This document shows, piece by piece, positions 1 to 9,414 of a stretch of DNA of 64,000 bases. The position numbers and the translations under genes were made by a program. The stretch's first letter is position 1. Each line of letters begins with the position of its first letter. The notes beneath the pieces were generated by a model. It had not been told where the DNA came from. It searched no databases and was given only the letters and a program-made list of their open reading frames with translations. The DNA lies in NCBI RefSeq assembly GCF_900086715.1, contig NZ_FLKH01000009.1:62001-126000 (forward strand), read 5' to 3'. Source of the DNA: Gracilibacillus timonensis. GTDB lineage: Bacteria; Bacillota; Bacilli; Bacillales; Amphibacillaceae.

Positions 1-669
1 CTGATCAGGCTTACCGACCTGTACAATCTTGCCATTGTTCATTAAACAAATTCGATCCGCCAATTTTAGCGCTTCTTGCATATCATGGGTGACGAATACA
101 ATCGTTTTTTGAATGGTTTGTTGGAGATGGATGATATCATCTTGTAATTTTTCTCGGCTGATGGGATCTAATGCACTGAAGGGTTCATCCATCAGGATAA
201 TATCTGGATCGGCAGCTAATGCCCTGACCACTCCAACCCTTTGTTGTTCACCACCGGATAACTCGTTTGGTTTGCGGTTGCGATAAGTATCAGGTTCAAG
301 CCCCACCATCTCTAGTAATTCATCGACTCGATCCTTGATTTCATGACTATCCCAACGTTTTAATTCTGGTACAATGGAGATATTTTCTGCAATCGTCATA
401 TGAGGAAACAAGGCGATTTGCTGCAGGACGTAGCCGATGTTCCAACGCAGCTCCTCCAATTGATATTCACTGATTTTTTGCTCATTGATAAAAAGGGTAC
501 CATCAGAAATCGGGATTAAGCGATTAATCATTTTTAAGGTGGTTGTTTTACCACAGCCACTCGGACCAATCAGTACGAAGAATTCGCCTTGGTTGATGGT
601 GAGATCAATAGAATCAACGGCAACTGTGCCATCGGGAAATTGCTTACTAACATCTTTAAAGGTAATCAT
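1..669 (-). CDS. Osmoprotectant (glycine betaine/choline type) ABC transporter ATP-binding protein, partial
   Basis: This is the N-terminal 223 residues of an ABC ATPase; the gene runs off the left edge of the window. Visible motifs are Walker A (GPSGCGKTT), Q-loop, signature LSGGEQQR, Walker B (IILMDEPFSALD) and the switch histidine (VTHDMQEA). The wording around them (MINRLIPISDGTLFI, LRWNIGYVLQQIALFPHMT) is that of the OpuCA/OpuBA/ProV-like quaternary-amine importer family. It would energise uptake of compatible solutes across the membrane. The ATG at 669 follows AAAGGAGG at a rather long spacing of about 13 bases. Whether the missing C-terminus carries CBS domains, as in OpuCA, cannot be seen. 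Family assignment is firm, substrate is inferred. Confidence 0.85.
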   Translation of the reverse strand, partial: MITFKDVSKQFPDGTVAVDSIDLTINQGEFFVLIGPSGCGKTTTLKMINRLIPISDGTLFINEQKISEYQLEELRWNIGYVLQQIALFPHMTIAENISIVPELKRWDSHEIKDRVDELLEMVGLEPDTYRNRKPNELSGGEQQRVGVVRALAADPDIILMDEPFSALDPISREKLQDDIIHLQQTIQKTIVFVTHDMQEALKLADRICLMNNGKIVQVGKPDQ

Positions 670-1376
670 CGAGCCGAAAACCCCTCCTTTACAGTTTATC
701 TACAATATATATTGATTCCCTTCTGGCTTGATTTCAAACGTGGTAAACGATGAGGCGGTGGAGTCGGCTTCAGCACGTTCTGCGATGCACAGGACGTGCA
801 AGTGCAGGCGTTGTGACAATGGGTTTCGGTGGGGCGAGTAATCGCAGTTCCAGGAAGGCACGGATTTAGCCTGTGAACCGTGTTTGCGAGTCTCCGCATT
901 TCTCTCCGCTAGCGGTTTAACAGTGATTATCACTGCAAGGATGAAGCGTTCTAAGTACCTAGATAGTATGGCAACAAAAAGAAACAAACCGTCCACTGAT
1001 TTTTCGGCCTCATAAAGGCTCCATGCTACAAGGTAGTTCTTTCATTTATAAAAATCATAATGTATGATCGAATCGTTCTCAACAAAATATTCTGGCATGG
1101 TTATGGTGCCTAGATCCCTTCATCCTCGCAGTCCATTCGATTGTCGTACTATACTACCTAGCGGAACTTATTTCCGCAACGCCTATTAGCACTGACAAAC
1201 AATCCACTTTACTACATGGAATAAATAGAAGGGCTAACATAATCCGTCTTATCGGTACTCTGATTAATTCAAGGTACGATGATCTAACGTAACCTATTCC
1301 CAGAGCGTTTTGCCTAACATAAAAAACGATATGCTCCTTTATATAAAGAGCACATCGCTTGCCTAATCCAGTATGA
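670..1376. other. Gene-free stretch holding a degraded intergenic repeat element
   Basis: I see no credible gene here: the open frames lack ribosome-binding sites and known motifs. The stretch 760-1010 shares a core with the element at 60.4-60.7 kb (GATGCACAGGACGTGCAAG against GATGCATAGGACATGTAAG, then TTTAGCCTG.GAACC). Positions 1232-1275 match the outer end of that element on the minus strand (GTACCGATAAGACGGAT). A small hairpin, GCGGAA-cttat-TTCCGC, lies near 1159. The right end holds the glcF terminator. Confidence 0.6.
1321..1356 (-). terminator. Rho-independent terminator of the glc genes
   Basis: An almost palindromic stem (GATGTGCTCTTTA / TAAAGGAGCATATC, minus strand, with two or three mismatches or G-U pairs) is followed on the minus strand by a run of six T. 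It sits 20 bases after the glcF stop codon. Confidence 0.7.
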
Positions 1377-2717
1377 CTAGAGATTGGATGTTTCATGGTT
1401 AACCGCTTCTAATAGTAAATCGACAATATGAACCGCCCGTACTTGGTCGGCCAATCCTTCGCGTTCAATGCCTAGCTTCATCTGCAATAAACAGCCAGGG
1501 TTTGCCGTGACAATGGTGGAAGCATTGCTGGCCTTGGTATAGGCCATTTTCGTATCTAAAATCTGCATGGACATCTCTGTTTCCACGATATTATATATGC
1601 CAGCCGATCCACAGCAGCTATCAGCCTTTTCCATCTCTTGAAAATGAATACCATCAATGGCACCTAACAAAGTACGAGGAGCTTGTTCCGTTTTCATCAC
1701 ATTGCGTAAATGACAGGAATCTTGATAAGTGATCGTTTGTGCTGGCAAAGAGAGCGGCTGCATAAGGTGAAAATGTAAATCAACTAATATACTAGTGATA
1801 TCCTTAACTTTACTAGTAAAGCGCTGTGCTCGTTCTGCCCATTCAGGATCATCTTTTAGTAAGTGGTCATAGTCAATCAGGAAGGCCCCGCAGCCACCCG
1901 CGTTAGAAATAATATAGTCCGCTTCTGTTTGCTCAAATGCTTCGATATTTCGTCTGGCCAATGCTTTAGCAGCTTCTTTTTCTCCACTATGTCCATGTAA
2001 CGCCCCACAACAGCCTTGCTCCTGTGGAATAACGATCTCACAGCCAGCCCGTTTTAACAATTGCAGAGTGGCATCGTTTGTCTCCATAAACATCGTATCC
2101 ATCAAACAACCAGAAAAAAAGGCCACACGTGTGACAGAAGGAATGGTCGCTTCGATAAACGTTGGGCGTTGTTTCATTTCTTTTTTTGTAGGAGCTTTTG
2201 GTAAAATTTGTTCGATAGCAGCTAGACTATTTGGTAAAAGCTGATTCATTCTGGTACGTTGAAACAGGGACTGCAATCCGGAACGTTGATAGAAACTTAG
2301 AAACCCCGTTAATGATTGCATGCGGTTTTGGTGTGGAAAAAGCCCTTGAAAGGCCGTTTTCCGTAACGTTCTTATTGGCAGACTATGCTGTTTATTTTGC
2401 TGAATAATATCCCGTGATTCTTCTAATAGGTGTCCGTAATTGACGCCAGCAGGACAAACGGGTTCACAAGCTCGACAGCCTAAACACATATCTAAGGAAC
2501 GTTCTACATCTTCATCGGGTTCTATTTCCCCATCGGCAACCGCCTTCATCAAGGCCAAACGACCGCGTGGGGAATGTTCCTCCTGATAGCCTGACTCGAT
2601 GTAAGTAGGGCAGGCTGGTAAACAAAAGCCGCAGCGCATACAATTCATTAATTCATCTTGATCCATGCGCTCCTGAAATTGCTGTTGGATAGCTGTCCGT
2701 TCCTTTGCCGTTGTCAT
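1377..2717 (-). CDS. glcF: Glycolate/lactate oxidase iron-sulfur subunit GlcF
   Basis: The 446-residue protein has two ferredoxin-type 4Fe-4S motifs near the N-terminus (CMRCGFCLPACP at about residue 26 and CLGCRACEPVCPAG at about residue 78). Two CCG-type cysteine domains follow in the C-terminal half (GCCGALHGHSG and SCCGSAGIYN). This is the standard GlcF/heterodisulfide-reductase-like layout and length. In the family it passes electrons from the FAD subunit GlcD to the membrane quinone pool during glycolate or D-lactate oxidation. Its ATG overlaps the glcD stop codon (ATGA), which suggests translational coupling. A strong hairpin closes the operon downstream. Glycolate versus lactate as substrate cannot be told from sequence. 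Confidence 0.93.
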   Translation of the reverse strand: MTTAKERTAIQQQFQERMDQDELMNCMRCGFCLPACPTYIESGYQEEHSPRGRLALMKAVADGEIEPDEDVERSLDMCLGCRACEPVCPAGVNYGHLLEESRDIIQQNKQHSLPIRTLRKTAFQGLFPHQNRMQSLTGFLSFYQRSGLQSLFQRTRMNQLLPNSLAAIEQILPKAPTKKEMKQRPTFIEATIPSVTRVAFFSGCLMDTMFMETNDATLQLLKRAGCEIVIPQEQGCCGALHGHSGEKEAAKALARRNIEAFEQTEADYIISNAGGCGAFLIDYDHLLKDDPEWAERAQRFTSKVKDITSILVDLHFHLMQPLSLPAQTITYQDSCHLRNVMKTEQAPRTLLGAIDGIHFQEMEKADSCCGSAGIYNIVETEMSMQILDTKMAYTKASNASTIVTANPGCLLQMKLGIEREGLADQVRAVHIVDLLLEAVNHETSNL

Positions 2718-4132
2718 TTGTTCATCACCACTCTTTTTCTCATATCATTGGCAAATATCTTCCCGGGATTCATAATCTGATTGGGATCAAGCGCTTGTTT
2801 TACTGCACGCATAGCCTCAATGCCAGTCTTTCCAAGTTTTAAATGAAGGTAAGGAGCTTTCATCATACCGACTCCATGTTCACCAGTTATGGTTCCGCCA
2901 AGTTCCACGGCTTTCATAAAAATCTCCTCAAAGGCCTGTTCCACTCGTTCCATTTCTTCTTGGTTGCGGCTATCCGTTAGACAAGTAGGATGCAGGTTTC
3001 CGTCGCCAGCGTGGCCAAAGGTACATATCGTTACTTCATATTTCTCTGCAATATGATTAATCGCCTTTACCATTGGTGCGATGGCAGACCGGGGGACGGT
3101 CGCATCTTCTAAAATAGTCGTGGGGTGCAGACGTGCTAAAGCGGAAAGAGCCGATCTTCTCGCTGTTCGAAGTTTGTCTGCTTCTTCTGCTGATTCAGCG
3201 ATGCGCACCGAAACGGCTTGTTTTTGTTCACAAATGGCAGCCATTTTTTTGATATCTTGTTCTACAATCTCGTTTGGTCCATCTTGCTCTATTAGTAAAA
3301 CAGCTTCTACATCGGTTGGTAAACCAATTTGTGCATAGTCCTCTACGACTTGTAACGTAGGCTGGTCTAGGAATTCCATCGTGACAGGGATCATTTGTTG
3401 TCGGATAATCTCAGATACACTTGCAGCAGCTGCTTCCATATCCTGATAAAGGGCCAACATCGTTTTCTTGCTAGCTGGCATAGGCACAAGCTTTAGGATT
3501 GCTTCCGTAATAATGCCTAATGTACCTTCTGAACCAACGAGTAAATGGGTAAAATCATAGCCAGCCACGTCTTTTGCTAATTTGCCACCCGTTCGCATGA
3601 TGTCACCGTTTGGAAGTACCACTTCTAATCCCAGTACATAATCTTTGGTGACTCCATATTTGAGTCCGCGCAGTCCACCGGAATTTTCATTGATATTGCC
3701 ACCAATGGTCGAAATCTTCATGGAACTAGGATCAGGGGGATAGAATAATCCTTTTGCTTCAGCCGCTTGAATGATTTCCTGCGTAATAACACCAGGCTGG
3801 ACGGTGATGGTTAGATTGTCTTCGTCGATCTCCAACATGCGATTCAAGTGTTTAAATAGTAAGACAATGCCGCCTTCTGTTGGACAAGTACCGGCGCATA
3901 GATTGGTACCAGAGCCTCTTGGCACGATGGGAATAACGTGTTCGTTACATAACTGCACAATCGCAGTGATTTCCTGCTTGTTACGAGGTGCCACTATCGC
4001 AGCAGGCATCGATTGATACTGCGGTGTGGCGTCATACGAGTAGGCCAGCTTACTCGCGGCAGAATCTTGATAGTTTTCGCTGCCTACGATGTGGATCAAT
4101 TTGTCTTTGATCTCAGAGGTTATCAATTTCAT
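2714..4132 (-). CDS. glcD: FAD-linked glycolate/D-lactate oxidase subunit GlcD
   Basis: The 472-residue protein has the FAD-binding PCMH fold (PRGSGTNLCAGTCP at about residues 72-85, then the ISTIGGNINENSGGLRGLKYG segment in two parts) and the C-terminal FAD-oxidase domain with GHAGDGNLHP and GEHGVG. Length and motifs fit GlcD and close relatives such as D-lactate dehydrogenases. It would oxidise a 2-hydroxy acid to the 2-oxo acid on the cytoplasmic face. The ATG at 4132 lies only three bases from AGGAG; a TTG six bases further in has better spacing, so the start could be 4126. It is followed directly by glcF and preceded by a CdaR-like regulator on the same strand. Confidence 0.92.
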   Translation of the reverse strand: MKLITSEIKDKLIHIVGSENYQDSAASKLAYSYDATPQYQSMPAAIVAPRNKQEITAIVQLCNEHVIPIVPRGSGTNLCAGTCPTEGGIVLLFKHLNRMLEIDEDNLTITVQPGVITQEIIQAAEAKGLFYPPDPSSMKISTIGGNINENSGGLRGLKYGVTKDYVLGLEVVLPNGDIMRTGGKLAKDVAGYDFTHLLVGSEGTLGIITEAILKLVPMPASKKTMLALYQDMEAAAASVSEIIRQQMIPVTMEFLDQPTLQVVEDYAQIGLPTDVEAVLLIEQDGPNEIVEQDIKKMAAICEQKQAVSVRIAESAEEADKLRTARRSALSALARLHPTTILEDATVPRSAIAPMVKAINHIAEKYEVTICTFGHAGDGNLHPTCLTDSRNQEEMERVEQAFEEIFMKAVELGGTITGEHGVGMMKAPYLHLKLGKTGIEAMRAVKQALDPNQIMNPGKIFANDMRKRVVMNK

Positions 4133-4206
4133 CCACTCCTATTTGAAGGCTTTCTTTTTTATTATAAAGAAAATTCTCACAGAATCTATGGTGAAATAAC
4201 CAAAAA

Positions 4207-5334
4207 TTAAGCGTTTTTATGAGTGAATTTTAGATAATCCTCCAAAAAATATAAAGCGATTGAAAGTGTGATTAGGTCATGAAAGTCACGTGGATTCAAC
4301 CCAGTTAGCTGTTCCATTTTTTTAAAGCGATAGTGCAGGGTATTGATGTGTATATGTAAAGATGCAGCTGTTTGTTTCAATGATTGTCCGTGATCAATAA
4401 AGGTTTGTAAACAATCGAGTAATGTCTGATCCGCAATAATTGGCTCAAGTGTGCGTCTAACTAATTCTATGCGACTTGCTTGTGTAACATCTTGTAAACA
4501 CATCTCCAACTGCATGGTTTCCTCGAAAATAATCGGTTGAGCTGGATTGGTAATGCCGAGGGCACGCTCTGCCTGATGAAAGGACTGATATAGTTGATGA
4601 GCAGCAAGTGACTGGCCGACCCCAAATACAATTTCTTGCTTGTAATTTTTATAAAAATAAGCCTGAATATCTGTCAGTTTTTGTTTGATCTGTGCTGTGT
4701 TTTTATTGCCAGCTGATAAAATCAGGAATCGTTCATTACCCCAGCGCACGATGACATCTTGTGTGTCTTGGAAAAATTGGCTAATTAATTCAGACCAGCT
4801 TTTATAGGGAAGCCATTCGTTCTCTTTTCGTTGGTAACGCCCCATAATAACCTGTCTATCACAGCTGAGGTTCACTAATAAGATGTCCGCCTGTTGGATA
4901 AAAGAAGGAGACCATGTTGTTTGATTGATCCAATCAAATACAAATATTTCAAGTGATCGTGCTTGCCATTCTGCCTGTTCTACATAATAGTTTTCTTTTA
5001 CGATTAATTCGGTCATTTGGCGTAACAGTTCGCCATAGGCAGAGACCTTAGCAGGATCTCCAGTGATACCAATTACGCCGACAATTTGGTCGTTAAAAAA
5101 GATAGGAAGGTTAATCCCTGCCTTTACACCTTGCAGTTTTTTTTCATCTGCTTTTGTGATAGTGAGTGTCGATTTGTGTTGACAGGTTATGCTTGCTCCT
5201 TCATGAAAATTGCCAATTCGCTCAGCTTCTGTGCTTGCCATAATCACACCGTCAGTATCCACAATAATCAAGTCTTCGTCTAATAAATCACGCACTTTGT
5301 TCAAAATATTATTGGCTAAGGTAGAACGAATCAT
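4207..5334 (-). CDS. CdaR/PucR-family sugar-diacid type transcriptional regulator
   Basis: The 375-residue protein has three parts: an N-terminal putative sugar-diacid recognition domain (residues about 5-135, with IIVDTDGVIMAST), a middle GGDEF-like region, and a C-terminal PucR-type helix-turn-helix (LKQTAASLHIHINTLHYRFKK, in two parts). CdaR relatives in Bacillus control glycolate/glycerate genes, and the 74-base gap to glcD on the same strand makes it the likely activator of glcD-glcF in response to a hydroxy acid. ATG 5334 follows GGAGGTGATAG at good spacing. Ligand and target are inferred from context. Confidence 0.85.
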   Translation of the reverse strand: MIRSTLANNILNKVRDLLDEDLIIVDTDGVIMASTEAERIGNFHEGASITCQHKSTLTITKADEKKLQGVKAGINLPIFFNDQIVGVIGITGDPAKVSAYGELLRQMTELIVKENYYVEQAEWQARSLEIFVFDWINQTTWSPSFIQQADILLVNLSCDRQVIMGRYQRKENEWLPYKSWSELISQFFQDTQDVIVRWGNERFLILSAGNKNTAQIKQKLTDIQAYFYKNYKQEIVFGVGQSLAAHQLYQSFHQAERALGITNPAQPIIFEETMQLEMCLQDVTQASRIELVRRTLEPIIADQTLLDCLQTFIDHGQSLKQTAASLHIHINTLHYRFKKMEQLTGLNPRDFHDLITLSIALYFLEDYLKFTHKNA

Positions 5335-5475
5335 GGTCTATCACCTCCGTTATAATTGGGAAGAATCCGTTTTCTTTCTATTGTATCGGAAAAGTGAATT
5401 TGCTCGCAAGCTAGTATATCAATCAGATCGAAATTATGGTATGGTAAAAGAAAAAAAGAAGGGGAGAATTACCTA

Positions 5476-5961
5476 ATGAATGAGGTAACGAAGCTAATCC
5501 AAAGATTCGAGGCCTGTAATGATTGGGTAAGTGAGTTGGAACAATGGAGTGATGAGGCCTTCTTTCAGCCGATTCAGCAGGGAAAGTGGTCAACGGCGGA
5601 AATTATCAGCCATTTTACTTATTGGGACCGCTATTTGTTGGAAGAATTAATACCGCAAATGAAACAAGATGCCAAACTGACAAATCCAGCATTTGAAGTG
5701 ATTAATCAGCCTGCCGCCGCTTATGCCCTATCTGGTGTATCGAAAACACAACTGATTCATGAGCAGCTGGAGACAAGGCGATTATTGATTGCGTATCTAC
5801 ATGAAAAACCGGAAGAAGATTTCTTGGCTACGTTTCATTTGAATGGGGAGGAAATCGACGTATATTCCGGCTATCCTCACTCACTATTTAACTATATCAG
5901 CTCATTCGTCTGGCATGATAATCATCATAAGCAGCAAATTGATGCTTTTTTAGCAAGCTGA
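5476..5961 (+). CDS. DinB-family (YfiT/DUF664-like) metal-binding four-helix protein
   Basis: At 161 residues this is the usual size for the DinB superfamily. It shows the spaced histidines that bind a metal: one in SHFTYWDRY near residue 47 and a pair in WHDNHHKQQIDAF near the C-terminus. Family members include bacillithiol/mycothiol-dependent transferases and stress proteins of unknown substrate. It begins 141 bases from the divergent regulator gene, has a GGGGAGAA ribosome-binding site and stands alone. The specific reaction cannot be assigned. Confidence 0.75.
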   Translation: MNEVTKLIQRFEACNDWVSELEQWSDEAFFQPIQQGKWSTAEIISHFTYWDRYLLEELIPQMKQDAKLTNPAFEVINQPAAAYALSGVSKTQLIHEQLETRRLLIAYLHEKPEEDFLATFHLNGEEIDVYSGYPHSLFNYISSFVWHDNHHKQQIDAFLAS

Positions 5962-6173
5962 TCGCCTTAAGTCAATCGACGAATAAGGTTCTCATTCCAG
6001 ATATAAGAAAATGTCCAAGTAGTTTAGGCGGGAATAATGGACGTAATACATCTTGATAAGCTTGCTAACCACCTGAGATCCTCCGCTGATGGCAGACCAT
6101 CCATTGTTTCAAAGAATAAACAATTATCTCAACTTCAAAGTTGTTTTTTGAGAAAAATATTGGGGGGAGAGAC

Positions 6174-7283
6174 ATGGATTATATCGTTCAATTCCAGATT
6201 AATATTTATGCCATTATGGTGTTGATTGTTCTCTACCTGATTATAAAGTTAAAGTCTAGGGTGGAGACGTTTGGTAAGAGGCTGTTGAAACTCGTACTAA
6301 TTGGCACGGCTGTCGCTATTATTGTGGAGCCGTTAACCTGGATATTTGATCGAAAAACCTTTTATGGTGCTTTTCTTTTGGAGTACGGTACTAATTTTCT
6401 ATTGTTTATGCTAGGGCCAGTGCTGGCTGGATTAATGCTAGCTTATGTAGACTATCATTTATTCACCGCACCAAAACGTATTTATCGGCGTTTTTTTTAT
6501 CAGCATATTAGTTTGTTAACATTTATTATTTTACTTATTAATCTCTTTTACCCTATTTATTTCTCTGTTGAACCTGTTCACAATATCTTTCACAGCGAAA
6601 TGTGGAAGCCATTACATTATCTTCTGTTAGCAAGTGTATACCTCTATATGGCGTTGTTTGTATGGCGGCATCGACGAAGAACGAGACCTTATGTGATCAA
6701 TATCTTCTTCATTTTTTTCATCCTTCCGATTTTAGGGATGGTAGTCCAATTGTTTGATTCGAAGTTGTATTTTTCATGGACTTCGATTGTGCTAGGTATA
6801 TTGGCAGCTTACATTTTCTTAGAAACCATATCTGCAGAAGAAGATAATCTGACTAAGGTATACAATCGCCATAGTTATGAATTATATGTCCGTTATTTAA
6901 TGGAAGACCGGAAACCCTTTGGTGTTATCTTATTTGATTTGGATCGATTTAAGGGAATCAATGACCGATTCGGGCATGATACCGGAGATCAGGTGTTGGT
7001 CGCTTTTGCCCAAGTCTTGCAAAAGGTGTTTGCTGCAAACGCGCTAGTGTCACGAATGGGCGGAGATGAATTTGTCGTAGTATTGCGAACAGAAGAGGAG
7101 AACATTGACAACTATATTGAAGAGGTACAAGCCTTATTAAGGAAAAGTGAGATGAACCATGTTAATGGATTAACATTTAGTTATGGGTATCAACGTTATT
7201 CCGAGGCAATAACTGCGGATGAAATGTATACATTGGTAGATAAGAAGATGTATGCATTTAAAAATAGATCAGATATTATTTGA
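6174..7283 (+). CDS. Membrane-anchored GGDEF protein (probable diguanylate cyclase)
   Basis: The 369-residue protein starts at the ATG preceded by GGGGGGAG. The N-terminal half (residues about 5-215) holds six or so hydrophobic segments, and the C-terminal half is a GGDEF domain with an intact RMGGDEFVVVL active-site motif plus the upstream LFDLDRFKGINDRFGHD helix. It probably makes cyclic di-GMP at the membrane in response to a signal sensed by the membrane part. The inhibitory RxxD site that normally lies five residues before GGDEF is absent (that stretch reads AANALVSRM). No EAL domain is attached. A hairpin follows the stop codon. Confidence 0.85.
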   Translation: MDYIVQFQINIYAIMVLIVLYLIIKLKSRVETFGKRLLKLVLIGTAVAIIVEPLTWIFDRKTFYGAFLLEYGTNFLLFMLGPVLAGLMLAYVDYHLFTAPKRIYRRFFYQHISLLTFIILLINLFYPIYFSVEPVHNIFHSEMWKPLHYLLLASVYLYMALFVWRHRRRTRPYVINIFFIFFILPILGMVVQLFDSKLYFSWTSIVLGILAAYIFLETISAEEDNLTKVYNRHSYELYVRYLMEDRKPFGVILFDLDRFKGINDRFGHDTGDQVLVAFAQVLQKVFAANALVSRMGGDEFVVVLRTEEENIDNYIEEVQALLRKSEMNHVNGLTFSYGYQRYSEAITADEMYTLVDKKMYAFKNRSDII

Positions 7284-7289
7284 ATAATG

Positions 7290-7334
7290 GTCCAGTAAGA
7301 GAAATTCTATTTTACAGGATTCCTCTTACTGGAC
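7290..7334 (+). terminator. Hairpin after the GGDEF gene
   Basis: A perfect 12-base stem (GTCCAGTAAGAG / CTCTTACTGGAC) with a 21-base loop begins seven bases after the stop codon. There is no clear T-run, so it may be a weak terminator or an mRNA-stabilising hairpin. Confidence 0.55.
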
Positions 7335-7785
7335 TATTATCATGAACGATATAAGTTGAACTTATAAATAGATCGTAATTGTATGAAATGACTTTAACCG
7401 GCTTATTTATCCGAACTTTTGGTTATCACTTTTATTAATTCATCAAAGTTGTAATAAATTATATAAAAACAAAAACCTCGAAATAAAAGGTGTTACAAGG
7501 TATAAAAAAAGCTATATATTATTAAAAAAATGCTTGTTTAATGATTAAAAAATAGAAATAATACAATGAAGTTTGACTAAACATTTCTGAAAGCGTATAC
7601 TTTTTTCTATTAATACATATAATTCGTAAGTAAATATAATTATTGTATTAATAAAGCATTAACAAAGGAGTGATTATTATAAAAACATAAGTAGTTGATA
7701 ATATTTATGGTATGTAGGCAAATAAGATTCAGGCAATGGACGAGCATTATAGGTTCACAAAAGTATATCATTTGGAGGAATAATA
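7335..7785. other. AT-rich promoter region of the sulfatase/GH43 genes
   Basis: I see no gene in this AT-rich stretch. It holds a CcpA-like box at 7588 and a -10-like hexamer TATAAT at 7618-7623. An AATGGAGGAATAAT-like ribosome-binding region lies just before the sulfatase start. Confidence 0.5.
7588..7601 (+). promoter_or_regulatory. Candidate catabolite-responsive element (cre)
   Basis: TGAAAGCGTATACT fits the cre consensus TGNAANCGNWNNCW at every fixed position. It overlaps the -35 position of a promoter whose -10 (TATAAT) is 17 bases further on. That is a placement where CcpA binding would repress the first sulfatase gene when preferred sugars are present. Confidence 0.6.
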
Positions 7786-9321
7786 ATGTCAAAAAAACCA
7801 AATATTTTGTTGATATTAGCTGATGATTTAGGATTCTCAGACTTAGGGTGCTATGGAGGTGAAATAGAAACACCAAACTTAGATCAAATTGCAGGAGATG
7901 GTGTTCGATTTACTCAATTCTATAATTCGGCACGTTGTTGTCCTAGTCGTGCTTCTTTGTTGACAGGGTTGTACCCGCATCAAGCAGGTGTTGGGAAAAT
8001 GGATCATGATTTAGAAACACCAGGATACCGTGGTTATTTGAAAGATCAATGTGTAACACTTGCTGAAGTGTTAGGTAGTGGAGGCTATCACACTTATCTA
8101 TCAGGAAAATGGCATGTTGGTAGGCAAGGTCCTATTAAGCGAGGTTTCGATGATTATTATGGGTTGCTTGGCGGATTTAATAGCTTTTTTGAGCAACGTC
8201 ATTATGTTCGTTTGCCGGAGGGACGGACAGAGCGATCATATAGTGAGGCGGAATTCTACGCAACAGATGCTATTACAGATCATGCCTTGGATTTTCTTGA
8301 AGATTCTCGGAAAGATGATGATCCTTTTTTTCTTTATTTATCCTACAATGCTCCCCATTTTCCATTACAGGCACCTCAAGAAGAGATAAACAAATATGAA
8401 AAAGTATATAACAAAGGTTGGGATCGTCTTAGAGAAGAACGTCTAGAAAAAATGAAAGAGCTAGGTATTGTTTCTAAGGACAGTCAATTACCGGAACGAG
8501 CAGAATATTGGTCTCGAGATCGTGATATCTCAGGAAGGAACCCTGCATGGGATTCAATCGATTCTGATCGTCAAAAGGATCTAGCAAAGCGTATGGCAAT
8601 CTATGCAGCAATGGTAGATCGAATGGATCAAAATATTGGTAGAGTGATAGACAATCTTCGAGAAAAGGACGAACTGGATAATACATTAATCTTATTTTGT
8701 TCTGATAATGGTGCATGTGGTGAATGGGATCCGTGGGGATTTGATAATTGGAAAACGACCTCTAATCGATTACATCGACAAGAAGACCTCGATACGATGG
8801 GAGGACCGGCCTCCTATCATAGTTACGGTTCAGGTTGGGCGAATGCCAGTAGTACGCCGCTCCAATTATATAAGCACTACAGTCACGAAGGTGGGATCAG
8901 TACACCATTAATAGCGCACTGGCCTCAAGGAATAGAGCGACATGGGGAAATAGATCATCATCCAGGACACTTTATTGATTTTATGGCTACGTTTGTGGAT
9001 ATATCGGGGACAACATATCCTGAACAATACAATGATCACCCTATTTTGCCAATGGAAGGGGAGAGTCTAGTACCTGCATTCCTCGGTAAGGATCAAAAAG
9101 AGCGTATCTTTTGCTTTGAACATGAGCAGCATTGTGGTGTGCGAAAAGGGAAATGGAAGCTGTCAAAGGTTAAAGAAAAAGATTGGGAACTATACGACAT
9201 AGATAACGACCGTACAGAAATTCATAATCTAAAAGAGCAATATCCAGAATTAACAGAGGAAATGATTGAGATCTGGAACAAATGGGCAGAAAGAACGGAT
9301 GTTTTTCCGCGAAATAAATAG
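7786..9321 (+). CDS. Arylsulfatase-family (S1, formylglycine type) sulfatase 1
   Basis: The 511-residue protein has the alkaline-phosphatase-superfamily sulfatase fold. The metal-binding start NILLILADDLG lies at residues 6-16. The maturation motif CCPSRASLLTG begins at Cys51, the residue that would become formylglycine. SGKWHVG and LILFCSDNGACGEWDPWG follow, and the last contributes metal ligands. It would hydrolyse sulfate esters from a sugar. No signal peptide is visible, so it probably acts in the cytoplasm on imported oligosaccharides. RBS is TTGGAGGAA. It sits upstream of the secreted GH43 enzyme in the same direction, 93 bases away. The maturation enzyme it needs is not in the window. 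The exact sulfated sugar is unknown. Confidence 0.9.
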   Translation: MSKKPNILLILADDLGFSDLGCYGGEIETPNLDQIAGDGVRFTQFYNSARCCPSRASLLTGLYPHQAGVGKMDHDLETPGYRGYLKDQCVTLAEVLGSGGYHTYLSGKWHVGRQGPIKRGFDDYYGLLGGFNSFFEQRHYVRLPEGRTERSYSEAEFYATDAITDHALDFLEDSRKDDDPFFLYLSYNAPHFPLQAPQEEINKYEKVYNKGWDRLREERLEKMKELGIVSKDSQLPERAEYWSRDRDISGRNPAWDSIDSDRQKDLAKRMAIYAAMVDRMDQNIGRVIDNLREKDELDNTLILFCSDNGACGEWDPWGFDNWKTTSNRLHRQEDLDTMGGPASYHSYGSGWANASSTPLQLYKHYSHEGGISTPLIAHWPQGIERHGEIDHHPGHFIDFMATFVDISGTTYPEQYNDHPILPMEGESLVPAFLGKDQKERIFCFEHEQHCGVRKGKWKLSKVKEKDWELYDIDNDRTEIHNLKEQYPELTEEMIEIWNKWAERTDVFPRNK

Positions 9322-9414
9322 AAACAGGTATATGTTCCATCATCACTGGAACCAAAAATTCAGGATTTTCTATTTTTAGTTTTGGACAACTTAATAAAAA
9401 AGGAGAATGAACTA

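Noticed and set aside
700-996. Overlapping minus-strand frames of 67 and 98 residues
   Set aside because: They lie in a degraded intergenic repeat shared with 60.5 kb, have no good ribosome-binding site and no family resemblance.
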